From assembly GCF_010183535.1 (NCBI RefSeq), contig NC_071333.1:17358587-17422586 (forward strand): 64,000 nucleotides of DNA, read 5' to 3'. A program made the position numbers and the translations under genes. Below are positions 9,404 to 22,300 of the stretch, one piece after another. The stretch's first letter is position 1. Every line of letters begins with the position of its first letter. This DNA is from Caenorhabditis remanei (taxonomy: Eukaryota; Nematoda; Chromadorea; Rhabditida; Rhabditidae). The notes beneath the pieces are model-generated. The model saw only the letters and a program-made list of their open reading frames with translations. It was not told the origin of the DNA and did not search any database.

Positions 9404-12400
9404 TGTTGTCGAATATGTAGTTGTCAGTCACTTGAAAATGAGTGAGTCATGAAGAGCGAATAATATTAAGTAATATTCAGAATAGGAATAAAATATAGTT
9501 CAAAGAGTTTGAGGCGATATCACTGATATGATACTTTGTTTTTGTTGTTTTTTATTTCTTCCGTCTTTTTTCTTCTTCTACCTTCCTCTTTTTTTCGCAC
9601 GGCCAAACAATCCCCGCCTCTTCACTCTTCCGTTATTATTTTTTTGTCGTCTCGCAGTTTCTCTCGTTCTATCCACAAAGAGTTCTCGTCACTGAGCCGT
9701 CTTTTCCGAAAAGAAATAGGTTTTCCGGAATGAGCAGCTTCGAGGGTGCTCCTAAGTGTCGATCGGTCTGAAATTTTGTGAACTTTTTACGCAGAATTGG
9801 AGTAAAACTAAAAAGTAAAGTAAAATTGACTGTGAGGAAACTGGAGCGTCAATTGAATAAGTACCAAACGAAAAGAAACTGAAAAAATTGAATATGAATA
9901 TCTCATCAGTCAGTGAAAATGTTAAAATGAAACTATTCAATTTTTTTGAGTAGCAAAAGCTTATTTGCTGGGGAAAAATAGAAGGGAGTTACCATAATAA
10001 TATAATAACAATATAAATTCAGCCACATCAACTTAGTTAGGTTAAGAACGGAAAGTGAGGTACACATACTCAACAAAACTATGCAAACTGTGTATCAATC
10101 AGATGTCAGAAGGGAAAAAAAAACTTCTGCCAATAAGAGTGATGAGATCCACTAGACAACTGAGATATTGGACTCCAGACCAGCTACAAAAAAATCATTG
10201 GAAAAAAAAGAGTTGTTTGCTGATTTGTTGGGGGGATGACACAACAAAACGGCAAGTGCTCGATGAGTATCGAAAATATGCTGGGGCTGTGCTCCAACTA
10301 CTGCTGAGGTTGTGCTGTGCTACTCCTGTGCCTGAAGAGAAAACCGCGCCGTCATCACTTTACACACCATTCTTCCTGCCGAAGAGAAATGGCACTGCTG
10401 GATTCGAAGAGTGAGGAGAAAAACCGATAGAAGAGGGAGCAGAAGATGAGTTGGATGAAGATTTTCCTACTTTTCAATCACCCAATCGATAAGTTGAGTG
10501 TTGAGTCCAAGAGTCAGTTTAATGATGAGAGAAAAAGATGCTTGGGACACTTTGGAAGTTTTCATTGCGGAAAAGGGATCACCCGCTGAAATTGAACATC
10601 TTTCTATTTTTCATTCTGTTCTTTACACACATGGGACTCGTAAAAATGATGCATTGTTTCAAAAACGGCATATGGCAAATATTTTAAATGTTACATCCAT
10701 TCAACAAGAGAGAAAGAGAGAAAATAGGATTTTCAGTTTGAAGACATCTGTTCTGCAGAGTAAGCAAGAATACATTTTCAGTCTGTTATAAACAAAAGTG
10801 TTCAAAAGTGCAAGTGTCACAATACGAAAATTAGCTTGAAAATGATTTTATACTTCAACTGATTAGTCAACTCAAGCATGAATTCGATTGAATGAAATCT
10901 AATAGTAATTTCTTCAATTTTTGTTATATACCTATCTGCATTTTGTCTTTACAATATGATCCTTTGACTTAGATCCAAGCAGGTACTCACGCAAAGGGCT
11001 GATGCACAGCCGGCGGCGACTATCAGGGCCGTCTATTCAACAAATGGGCGGGATTTTTGCGCATTGACAAATCTTTTGGTCATCTACAAGGCCCCCCTGC
11101 CGCTAAAGAAGCTAGAATCTTCCATGGCTGGGAATTCCGATATAAAATTGCCTGACAGCCACTTCAGCTTTGTTCAGGCAGCCCGCCACACCCATACCCG
11201 AAATTTCCGTTAATTTCAGCCAACCCACAACACAGCCCAGTTTTCACAGCATCCAGGCAGATTATCCTCTTTTCCTCTATTTTGATTCAATAAATAAATT
11301 CAGAATCTGCACAATACCGTATTCTTTGTGAATGACATGGAACCTGAAAAAAATTATTCGATTTTTGTTTTCTTTACAATATGGTCACCCGACTTCACAA
11401 TGTGATCACCCGACTTAGATCCAGGCAGGTAGTCACGCAAAAATCTGTCGTATGCCTGGCCGCGGCTATTAGGACCACGAATTCACCAGATGGGTTGCAT
11501 TTTTGCACATTGACTAGTAGTTTGGTTCTCTACAAGGCGCCTGAAGAAGAAAACATTTTCCATTGCGGGGAATTCCGATATGAAATTGCCCACAACGTTT
11601 TTGACAGCCTTCATCAGCAGCTCGCCATACGCATACCTGAAATCCCGTTAATTTTATCCAAACCTACATGACAACCCTTTTTCACAGTATCCATTTAGAT
11701 TATCCTCTTTTCCTTTATTTTGACTCAATAAATAAATACAGAATCTACACAATACCGTTTTCTTTGTAAATGACAATAAGTTAGTTCCTTTAAGATCATG
11801 TGTATCATCTCAACCGGATAGTTCGGATGGACAAATACATTTTCGTAAAGTTTCTATAGAAATATACTTAAGAATAGTTATAGGATACAAAACTGGATCA
11901 GACAATAACCTAAAAATGCACTACATTAATTTTGGCTAGTGGATTGGATGAATCGGTAGCAGTGGGGAGAGAAAAACTATAAGGAAGGGGGAATAAATGA
12001 AATAGAGAATGACAAAGTATTGCTATCAGGGTTGGGAAAAAGAAAGAATTATAGATTTTAAATAAATAAATTATTCCTTTTTGTCAAAGTGAGAGTGGTG
12101 GAAAACATGCAAATAGTATTATTGAAAAATAGGAACACGATAGTTGTGAAAAGAAATTCGCAACCGACATAAGAAAAAACACAGTTGGAGAGTGAGAGAA
12201 TGGGTTTGGGTTTTAAATTGACGCCTACTGGTAAGTGATGGTAAGGGGAAAGGACCAATTCCAATCCTCAACGAGACTGGCTCAAAGGGGAGAAAACTCG
12301 GATTGAATTTGACAAACAGATTTAGAAAATGCTTGATACGGAAGAAAAAGAAAAAATGGGATTGTACAATGACTATAAAGCTTCCGGTAGAGGAAGAAGG

Positions 12401-12432
12401 ATAGTATGACAGGGTGAGCGTGTGTTGGAAGT
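9404..12432. other. intergenic region between the ASPH locus and dyn-1
   Basis: No gene supported. It contains promoter DNA for the distal ASPH first exon (right of 9403), a GC-richer patch at about 10240-10420 with an open frame but no family signature, and a tandem ~430-bp duplication at 10910-11775. The stretch 11780-12430 is AT-rich and featureless apart from probable dyn-1 3' untranslated sequence just below 12433. Confidence 0.6.
10910..11775. repeat. tandem duplication of a ~430-bp unit
   Basis: Unit 1 (about 10910-11345) and unit 2 (about 11346-11775) match along their length. Shared blocks include TCTTTACAATATG, GACTTAGATCCA, CTACAAGGC, GGAATTCCGATAT, GATTATCCTCTTTTCCT and CAATAAATAAAT, then CACAATACCGT. 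The copies differ by many substitutions and small indels. Both end in an AATAAA-like block. Unit 2 has a 96-codon open frame (11381-11671) that unit 1 interrupts. Either a decayed gene or transposon fragment, or a noncoding repeat. Confidence 0.7.
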
Positions 12433-12505
12433 TTAGAATGGCCTTTTTGGGACTTGTGGACGAGCTGGAATCTCTGGCGCTCCATTGGATGGTGTTGGCG
12501 TTCTT
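12433..12505 (-). CDS. dyn-1: dyn-1 alternative last exon b
   Basis: Follows acceptor TTTTTCAG, joins the shared donor at 13069 in phase 2, and encodes a tail ending [12 protein letters not shown]. It is used instead of exon 12882-12930, whose tail ends PPPNMAPPR. Both tails are Pro/Arg-rich but carry different potential SH3 ligands; PxxPxR-like spacing occurs only in this one. This fits the two DYN-1 isoforms I remember for the species. Confidence 0.88.
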
Positions 12506-15500
12506 CTGAAAAACGATTTGGATTAGATTTATTCAAACATTTGGATTAAGCTAGTCAATTCTATAATTGCATGCAAGTTCATTTTCATTGTCATTTTTTG
12601 GATGAAATGAATAAAATGAACAGCGGTGAGTGAAATTTGAAATGTGTTTAATTGAAGGCTAATAGATTGAAATTGAACACTTTGAAAGTATCAACGGAAA
12701 ATTAGAGCCAAGAAAGGTAGAAAAATATGAATCAAATACAGGACCACAAAAACGCCGATAGATTGTACTTCACAATAACAACATGCATATATACACTTCT
12801 CTGATATATCGATTGGCGTCTCCACAGTTACCGAATAACAAACCTTATGTCAGTGGGGGGGGGATTATATTCACAACATTATTATCTAGGCGGTGCCATG
12901 TTTGGTGGTGGGCCGCCAGGTCCCGGACGCCTAGAGTGGTTAGAGTTCAATGTTGATTGTTTTTATTTTGAAAATAGGAAAGAAAAAGAAGGACCAAAAG
13001 GAAAGATTGAGAAGATATTGATTTGGTGCTCTTTTTCTTAACGTAAAACAAAATTCTTTTCAACTTACGTCGGAATCAATGGTGGGTACATGCCGCCACC
13101 TCCTGGGGCACCTGGTGGTGGGCGCATTCCTGGTGGTGGTGGTCCACCCGGTCCTCCACGTGGTGGCATTGGCGCTTGACGTCCGCCCGGTGGCGCTGGC
13201 GCCGCACGTGGCACTGGCGACGGTCCTTGTGGCTGTGGACGGAAGTCAGACACTGGAAGTGGTGGTGGCTGGTCTCCAATGGTGGACATGTTGACTTCTG
13301 AGATGATACGAAGGGCTTCCTTGCAAGCGTGGTACATTCGAAGCATCTCCTCTCGTTTTTGAGCCTCGAGTTGAGATTCCTCCATAAGTGCGTCGGTATC
13401 TCCGCATTGGTAGAGATGGGCAAGAAGCTCGTCCTTCATGAATTCGCTCACCTGAAAATAATCATTGATTTGGAATTAATTGGTTTATTTTTAATAAATT
13501 TTCATACCTGGTTGACAACCAAATGCATAACAGCCTTGGGCACCATATCCTTGATCGTCTTGGTAATAATTCTCATGTACGAGTCAACCAGGTTTCTGAT
13601 AGTCTCGACTTGTCTTTCCAACTGTGGATCCATAGAGGATTCCTCCATCTCTGGCAGATTCTCGTCTTCTGGGGCTTTCTGCTTCTCTGGGTAGACACCG
13701 GCACGCAAGAAAGAGGCCTTCCATGCGTCGACCTCATCCAAGTTATTGCATCCCAACTCGAGTTGCTTGTAGTCCTTGTAGATATTCCTGGAAAATGAAG
13801 AGTTTTTGAGGAAGAGGGAAATGGTGGTAGGTGATATCTGGAGGATACAAGGAGGAACAAACATGCTGGTTCAGAATCTGTCATCTAAAAAAAGCATATC
13901 ACATGCTAATTTCGAACTGAAACTGTCACGGCAGAGAATAAAACTACAAAGGAGGAAATTTTTGGTTTTTGGGGTTGTGTTTTGGTTGGAAACCATCGAG
14001 AATGATTTCTAAAGGAAGAAGGAATTCACAATGACGACAACACATATAAATTCTTGTCTTACAAGTCATCTCTCTCTTAAAGATAGAGTTGAAACAAGGA
14101 AGGAGTAGAGAAGAAGCGGTAAAATATGGTATAAACTATACACTCACTTCCTGAAAAATGATCAATAATATAAATAAGTTTTCCAGCGGGTGAGAAAGAC
14201 GTCATGCTATTCGTTTTTTTAGTGTTTTGATTTTGAAACGAAAAAAACATCCCGCCTAGCTTGGTTCTACTGTGGATCAGAAAAGCGTGCGGTTTCGAAA
14301 TATTGCTAGATGTTATTTGGTCGACTAGTACGTTCACTCACTTTCCGTCTGGGTAGAACAAGGCGAACTTGTGTTGACGTGACATGAATCCACTTTCGAT
14401 ATCTCGCAACTTGATTCCATCCAATGGCAACATGTATTTCTTCTCTTTCTCCTGCAAGGAATTGTTAGATTTTTTCACAATAATGTTGGAATACCTCATC
14501 ATCCTTGTACCAACTCAAACTGTCGGACATCAGGACAAACCAGCAGTCCTTGGATCCACGGACAAACGAAATGTTGCTGACGGAGAGCCATCCTTTTCGG
14601 ATCACTTGATTTCCAAGGTTCTTCTTGGCCGATTGCCCTTGCGATGCCTTCGCTTCAGCACTGTAACTAGTAAAATGGTTTAAACAATCAATGTATTCAA
14701 AAATTCTCACTTGCTGAATCCAATGAAATCCTCATGGTTGGTATTCATATAGGCAAGCTCGTAATCGACAATCAGTGCAATCTGTTGCTTGGCGATCTGC
14801 TCACGTTCACGCATGTGGGACACCACAATTCTCTCCAGCTCATCGCGAAGGCGTGGGTATCTTGCCATGGTATCCGCACACTGTCTGATCACATTTGCCA
14901 ACTCGTTGACTACCAAGTCAACACACTTCAACGATGGCTCCTTCAGACGAGCGATTTGTTTCTTGGCGATCGCTTCGAAAGCCATATCTGGAGTGAAGAG
15001 ACCAACACGGATACCATGAATGTTTCGGATGGCGAACTGGATCTCCTTGCGCATCTCCTTCTCATCGATTTCCATTTTGACAATTTCGAATGGGAAACGC
15101 TCGTGGAAGAGACGGTTGATGCGGGCTCCTCCGCTGAGCTCGTTGGTCGAAACCAGTTTGGCGGAGGATCCTTCGATAGAGCGCTCAATGTCGGCGTTGA
15201 ATTGTGTGACCATTCTGAAATGATGTTTCTTGTTTCTCGCTGAATAATTCCAGCCACTTACTGCAAAAGAGCCTTAGTCTTGCGTCCTGGGTCGTTTGGC
15301 TGGAAATTTTTGTATTCAGCAACATCCTTCTCCATAGCAAACATCTTCTTCTGCAAACTGTCACGAAGGGTTGGCAACGTGTCACGAATATGGTTAGTGA
15401 GTTGTTGATTCAATGTATGTTGCAAGTAAGATGTTCCCAAACGATCAGCCATATGTCTGTACGATGGATGGGAGATGAAGAACTTGCGTTCAGCATCCAA

Positions 15501-16378
15501 CGCAGCTCTGATGTCTTTCCGACCGACGATATCCTTCTGACCACGGTTAACAACTCCAACATATCCACGACGGAGTGGGAACAACTTGTTCTCAAGAATC
15601 TCACGAGCATCAGTGCCTTCGTCCATCAAATCGAGTTTGGTGAGAACTCCGATAGTACGAAGTCCCTGCGGATCGACTTCCTTGGCGAGCTTGAGAGCAT
15701 CTGACGTGGCAAGATCACTGTTAGCTGGCGTGACGGCAAGAATGAGGCAAGTCTCTCTGCCAATGAACGTGAGAATCATGTCACGGATTTGCTGCTCGAT
15801 ATCGGCTGGTTGATCTCCGACAGGCACCTTTGTGAGACCGGGCAAATCGATGAGTGTCAAGTTAAGGACTGGAATATTAGAAATTGTTGATTATTACGGT
15901 TAACTGAATGATGATATCTTACCATTTGGTGAGAAGACACGCAAGTTGATGGGATGCGGACTGATACCCTTGTTTTGTCCGGTGACACGATCCGTTTCGT
16001 CTTCAATCTCTTTCCGTACTTGATCGAAGTCGACAAATCGGTGACCCTTCTTATGGAGGAACTCCGCGTACTCATTACGGTCTTGAATGAGCTGAAGAAT
16101 CAGTGGACGACGAGTGACGATACCGGATCCACGTGGAAGAAAGTCTCTGGAAAATGTTTGTTTAGTGGGGCACTATTTCGCAATTTTCGTCTTTTTTTTC
16201 TTATGACTCACTTTCCAACAAAATTCTCCAATACGGATGACTTTCCGGCGGATTGTCCTCCAACGACAGCGATTTGTGGCAATTCGAAGCTGACGGAGGT
16301 TCCGAGCTGCGAGAACGCGTCCTGTACACGATTGATCACAGGGATCAGCGCCTGCATTCCCTGGTTGGCCCACGCCAT
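12433..16378 (-). CDS. dyn-1: dynamin GTPase DYN-1
   Basis: Large GTPase that severs endocytic vesicles from the plasma membrane and acts in synaptic vesicle recycling and corpse engulfment (established). Exons: 16212-16378, 15923-16146, 15262-15868, 14711-15214, 14495-14660, 14342-14451, 13508-13787, 13069-13451, then either 12882-12930 or 12433-12505, giving about 829 or 837 residues. Domains in order: GTPase with P-loop [16 protein letters not shown], switch DLPGLTKVP and [13 protein letters not shown]; middle/stalk; PH domain (GWLSVSN...[20 protein letters not shown]); GED with [20 protein letters not shown] and [15 protein letters not shown]; Pro-rich tail for SH3 partners. The start ATG (16378) is preceded by an acceptor TTTTCCAG ending at 16410. 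All catalytic motifs are intact. Confidence 0.98.
12882..12930 (-). CDS. dyn-1: dyn-1 alternative last exon a
   Basis: Short terminal exon after acceptor CCACTCTAG. Together with the shared exon ending PPLIP it completes a tail ending [11 protein letters not shown] before a TAA at 12882-12884. It is mutually exclusive with the distal last exon at 12433-12505 because it carries its own stop. Confidence 0.88.
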
Positions 16379-17879
16379 GGCTGTTTCGGGGGGATAGTAA
16401 GTGAACTGCCTGGAAAATCAATAAATTGCTATTAATTTTGGGTGGAGGAGAAAAAAACGGTGCGTAACGAATAAAGTAAAAAGGCAACGTGTCCTCATAG
16501 CAGTTTTCTCGGGTTTTTATGGATTTTATAAAGTTTATGGGCTATGCGAAAGTTGAATATCGCGCTATCGAAAAAAAGCCGAAATAGAAAAAAAAAATAT
16601 CCAAAATTCAGAATCATTGTCGGCAAAACCGTGTTGAGTGTTTGGAAAACAAGAAGAGGCGATCGGCGTACAAAAAAGAGTGAGAGAAAAGAGGACCAGA
16701 CGAAGAAAGTGAGGGAGAGAAAAGTGAAATGACCACAGTGAGTCAGCCAAACAGTCTGTACTGCGCAGAAAAAGAATGAGGGATAGGCAGCGGCGGCGAG
16801 GAGCGCGCAAAGAGAAACGAGAAACGCGCCAGTAAATGGGAAGGCGCGTTTTGCGATACGAAGATATTTCGAGCAGAAAAAGGCAAAAAAAGCTTGATGG
16901 ATTCAGAAATATTGTTCAGATACACTTAGTAAAAGAAAAATAATACATGTTTTCTATTGGAAAATGAATATAAGAAATGTTCCTATATTACTGCTGAATA
17001 TACACCGCCAAAACAATTTTTCAAGTTTTTCTTTTAATTTCAGTCAGTATATAGCTCAAACACAAAAAATTTACGACTAGTGATGTATTCATCGGTGAGT
17101 TGTAATGAGAGAATGTTTGTTGGTGGCAATTCTCCGTGTACCTGCATCTCTCCAAATACCCTAACTCTTTTCACGTGTGAATGAGAGCGCAAGTAAGCAA
17201 ACAACACCTTTTTTTCCTTTTTCGCTAAAAAAAGGACATTTTTTGTCACGGTTCTAGTAAAAAACACCTGATTTCACGAGAATATCGTTTTGTTAACGTG
17301 AACAGCAATAAGAATGAACAGCGGATTGTGAAACAAAACAATTAATCGTAGGAAGAAGCAATGAGTCAGCATTTTTACACTGTTATATGATGAGAAAGGT
17401 GGTTTTCTGGTTTTCTGTCATAACACCCAGAAATTGGGATTTGGGGTTTCCCAAGCAATCATAAACAATTCGGTTGCAAAAACCAAACACTTAAGTGAGC
17501 ACCTTCCGGAGCAGGATACCTGAGCCATTGGCATAAACAGATTTTTGGATTTTTGTTATGATTGAATAACGCAGACATCGATTTCCCTCTAGTGTGCCGA
17601 GAACTAACAGTCACAATCAATTTTGTGGTTCGTTTTGATACCGAAAAAGAATTTGATGGCAAAAAATGTGACTTCACAATTTTTGGTCACAATCAAATTA
17701 CGAGTTTTTTGAGGTAACAGGCAATCGTGTTATCTTTGCAAACGGTTAGTACCAACAACATCGAATTGAATATTCCTGCAGAACACTAAGACGAGACTAA
17801 AAAAAAACAAAATGCACAACAAGGATCTCAGAGCCATATGTCTTCGTCCCCATGGGTGACGTCGTCGCCTCCACCGTTG

Positions 17880-18310
17880 GCAAAGTTGAAAAGGAGAAAA
17901 ATAAGAAGAATAAGAAAAGAAGAAAAAACTAAGAAAAAAAGAAGAACGAGAAGGAAGAAAAAGAGTAGGAAGGAGGCGTTTTCGATTAGTCGATATTCTC
18001 CGATGTGTATGTATGTGTGCTGCGTGAGCGCACTACTCGGTCGACCAGGGGGCCCCTCCGCGCACATTTTTCGCGTATGTACATATTCTCGCGCAGGGAA
18101 AAAGAAGAAGAAGAAGGAAAAAAAAAAAAAAGCAAGAAGAAGAAAAGACGGCAGGACGTGTTAGAGCTCCCGGAGCAGCGGCAGTTTGAAGCCTCGTATT
18201 CTGCCCTCTCCCTTGGCTCCACAAAAACGGAGAACTGACGACGTTGGCGACGATGACGACGTCGTGGCCCCGGGCCTGAAGCCACAGAGCGCGAAAAAAA
18301 GGGAAAAGGG
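17880..18310. promoter_or_regulatory. GC-rich, polypurine-flanked block upstream of dyn-1
   Basis: A plus-strand A/G tract (17880-18140, interrupted by a mixed segment at 17985-18095) abuts a CpG-rich stretch (18140-18300) containing GACGACGTCGTGGCC. The 12-mer GACGTCGTGGCC recurs near 18907. Base composition differs sharply from the AT-rich surroundings. It may be a promoter or enhancer for dyn-1 or an unseen transcript. Inference only. Confidence 0.35.
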
Positions 18311-19049
18311 AAAAAAGAAGAGAACAAACTTTTTTGTTTTCTTTTTCTAGATCTGTCTAGTCTCTATACAAAGTATTTCAAATAGAATAGTGACAGGCTG
18401 ACTGAATGTTCAAAGGAAAACCAAAAACAACAAATTCTTGTTTTCCCTCCGTTTGCTGTATTATGTTATTTTATCCAAATGTCAAAGCAAAAGAAGACAA
18501 AATTATTATCCATGAACCCTTTTCTTTGAAATTGGTTTTGTTATGCGGAAATATGTCAGAACAAGGGAAATTTTAACAGCAGAAATAGCGAGCACAAACC
18601 ATTCGCTTGTTTTATTACTCACAGTTCTTGTCTTACCAATAAACACAACTGATAAAGAATTATGATGTCTGGTACGGCCAGTTCCTAGAAGCGAAGTTAC
18701 GAAACTCTACTAAATGATGATTTTATCAAATGACGCATCGCTATATATGCATCTCTGAATAATAGCTTGGCTGAAACACATTAGTAATAACAATAACAAA
18801 AATATTTTAAAATGATGAACAAAAAAAAGAAGAAAAGCAAGGAAATGGGAAAAAAAGAGAAGAAAAGCTTCAACTCCATGGAAATTCCCCTGGAAATGAG
18901 TAGTCATGGACGTCGTGGCCGTCTAATTGACAGAATTTGATTTATTTCCGATCTTTTCCTGTGCGCCGCACCAAAACAACACTGAGAGGAGAATAACAAG
19001 AAGGAAGAAAGGAAATGGATAGTTGGAGCTGGGAAGGGGATTTCTTCAA

Positions 19050-19310
19050 GAGAGAAGATATATGAAGTAATCCTTGACGTTAGTCGGGATAATTTTTGTA
19101 AGCATTAGAATGAAGCTAACAAGGGAGTCGAGTTGAATATTTTCTATAAATTGGACCTCAGATACTTCCAATCCTGCTGATTCCAAAACAGCTATTTCTG
19201 CGTGTACCGAAAAATGTACCTTATCAATCTCGTAAGATTTCCGTTCTGAATTTTCTTGCAGTTCCGAGATCAACAGGGCCTAATTTATGGAAAAAGTGCA
19301 ACTCGACTCC
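19050..19310. repeat. inverted-repeat element, copy A
   Basis: Complementary arms: GGAGTCGAGTTG...TTTCTATAAATTGGACC (near 19123-19160) against CCTAATTTATGGAAAAAGTGCAACTCGACTCC (near 19278-19312), with CCTGCTGATTCCAAAAC pairing to GTTCCGAGATCAACAGGG. A related element lies at 56885-57165, so this is a dispersed family of foldback elements. Confidence 0.65.
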
Positions 19311-22300
19311 TTATGTTTAGACAAAAAAAAATGAAAAAAAAATGAAAAAAAGTTATAGGAAGCCTTTTGTTATCAAGCTAACACTGTCATCAACAGAACC
19401 TTCATACTATCGGTTTGTGGTCATACTGTAAGTCTAGACAAACTTTGAAACTGTTTTGAAAACAAGTTAAAAGTTATGAGGTATACACAAAACGCACGAA
19501 CACCAAAAACTTGCCCAATTATGTTAGTGCAAACGCATAGATCATGAAACTCGCCTCTATCCGATGACCAAATTCCAAAACGATTTTTGATGAATCCCAC
19601 CGGACTCAACTTCCAACTCAACTTTTGAAGACCTCAATGTGTATGTCTCTCCTTTTTTGTCTCCCCCACATAAACCCAGTCACATGAGAAAACCCGGCCA
19701 AAAATGTGGAGGCAGCTTATGAACCTTTTTTTCTCCTCGTAAATGGCACAACGCTACAATTGGAGATTGATGGTTATAAGATACCAGAGGCGGGAGCAGT
19801 CACTGAAATTTTGTGATTTGAAGATTGAAGGGGGGAGGGGAACAATGTAAGAATAGGGAAGAGCGACAAGAAAACGTAATTTGAAAAAAAATGAAGCTAA
19901 TCAAGTAGAGTGAAGCTTTCGTTGCGGAAAAATTCAAAAGAAAAGGAAATAGGCATAAAATTGGCGGGAAGAAGAGCTTTTTTCGGCTCAATTTCCCCTC
20001 GAGTGCGGTGCACATAAAAGTACAGTAGGAAGGAAAGATGGGCTCACTGAGCGTAAAAGGAATACATTAGCTGTATAATGATATTGATCTTGGAGGGGAT
20101 TGGAACGCGTTTTTTTCTATGGCGGAGGTCTTTTTTAGTGGGGTGGTTGGGAAAAGATAGGGAAAAAATGGGATTGATGGGAACGAAAATCTGAAAATCA
20201 AAAAAAAAACAGTAAGTCACAGCGGTGTAAGCTCTCAACCTATAAAATTTGCACCTACAAGATCCCAGGTTTTTCGATTTTTACATCATAAACTAAAAGT
20301 TCGATTAAACTCACATCAGCATAAAAAAAAACTAAAGAATGTGAAGCTCTCTTCGAGCACGCACTTGTGGAAATCGGAGCCTCTCACTAGGAAGCAGCTT
20401 GCCCTCCAAACTGGATGAGAAATTGTAGGCGGTGAATAAATCAACGGGCAGAAAGAAAGAAAATGGGCAATTTTCTCTCAAAAAATGGGCATGGCTCAAG
20501 TTTTTTTCTCTTTTGCTTTCTTTTTATATTCAAAAAGAAAATAATAAGAATAATGTCAATTCCAACAAAAAAACAGGGAGAAAGAATAACAAAAGCAAGA
20601 AATTCCAAATTTTTGGTTAGAATTTGTGTATTGATATTCAGAACATTTTTGGATCACATGAATTTGGAAAAAAGTGGAGAAAGAAGGAAACAGGACCCGT
20701 TTGGAGTTTATATTATGATGCCATACATATCAACTTACAAATTGAGTTTTCGATTTCAACGAAGAGTTCAAAAAACTCTTTTTTATTGTAGACTATAATT
20801 TAAACAACTTCCAAAAAAGTTAGTCTAGAAAAGAGTGAGACTAATAAACAACTACGAAAATTTCCAATAGGACATTGCAGACACCGCGAGAATATCAGAA
20901 GACATCGAAAATGAGAAATGAAGTAGCGCGTGGGGAGCAGAAAAGAATTCAATAGCATTTTTCTTTTTGGCTCTTTTTTCTCTGAAGGGTTATGACATAT
21001 TGAAAAGCAATGGACCATAGAAAACTTGAGAAACAGAATACAGGAATCTATACAAGAAATGATATTGTACCGTTGGCTTTTCTAAGGAAGGCAAACGTAT
21101 GAAAGTATAAACACGCAACAGGAGCTCGAAAAAATGTCAGCCAGTAATAAAGTCATTGTGGTTACAGAACTATGAATACGGCATGATGGGAAAAAAAGTG
21201 AAATGAAAGGGAGATGTGAATGATGCTGGAAATGAGTAACTTGTTTCAGATTTCAATAAAGATCAGAAGAAATTTATCACTCTCTCATTGTTATAATAAT
21301 AAATAGGTTTAATTATGTTTACAAGAGAATGACTCACACAGTGGTTGGAGAAACACAATATGATATATATTGCCGGAAAGCTGAAGTTTTTCTGATTCCG
21401 AATCTATATTCAGTTTTTGCAGTGGTTCTTCCAGTTTTGAGAAATTCAGCACCAAAGTTTGGAGAATTGTATGAGTCATTCCCTAGTTAGAGCCGTTATT
21501 AGTGAATGCAAACACGGAAGCTATAATTCAAGTGCAAAATGCTAAGTTTTATTGTTTATTCATCATTTATAGGTATTCTCATCACTGTTTTCGTTTTCCA
21601 TGTTTTTTTCCAGAAACTAAAAATAATCAATTCAACTGATGGTTCTAAAAGAACTACCAATACATGTTTTAATTGGTGAAAACAATTTTTGAGTTATTTC
21701 AGTTTTTATCACAAATGTTTCTTGATCTTCAGTATTCTCTCAAAACTTGTGTCCATGTAATTAATCACAACACAATCTTGAGAGCTATCGCAACTCCTAA
21801 CCGATCATTCCACCGCTTTCTTCCGTTTCTCCGAAATCCGTGGAGACATACCGGGAACAAGATAAATGCGCAAATGCCGACTTCCTCTCCCATCAGTTTT
21901 TTTCTTGTTTCGGTTTTTCGTAGTTGTCCGTATCATTGTTTGCAGCTATATATCTTGTTGTCCAGATCAGTCGGAAAAAATAACCGAGCCGCTAACTTAA
22001 AGCCGAAGGCATTGAGTATCGCTGAGTATACTCTAACGAATCTATGTCAAGCATGCAACATGCGCCCCAATTTTTTTTCGCCGCTATCCTATCCGTACTC
22101 CTTTTCTCCTGCTCACATGGTCCCTTGACAATCTTTCAAAAGGACGACGGACTAGGAAGAAAAAAAGAAAAAAGGAGAAAAATTGTCGCAGAAAAAATGG
22201 AAAACGAATAGCAATACCAATAGGAATAGATATTCATACTTCTCCTTTTTCTACTTTTTGCTAAGCTAGTTTCAATTCTACTCCTCTCCTCAGAAACCTT

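Noticed and set aside
10055..10414. 119-codon open frame, plus strand
   Set aside because: No family signature, composition follows the local GC patch, and frames of similar quality occur on the other strand. A donor-like GAGTGAGG at its end is not matched by a convincing acceptor exon.
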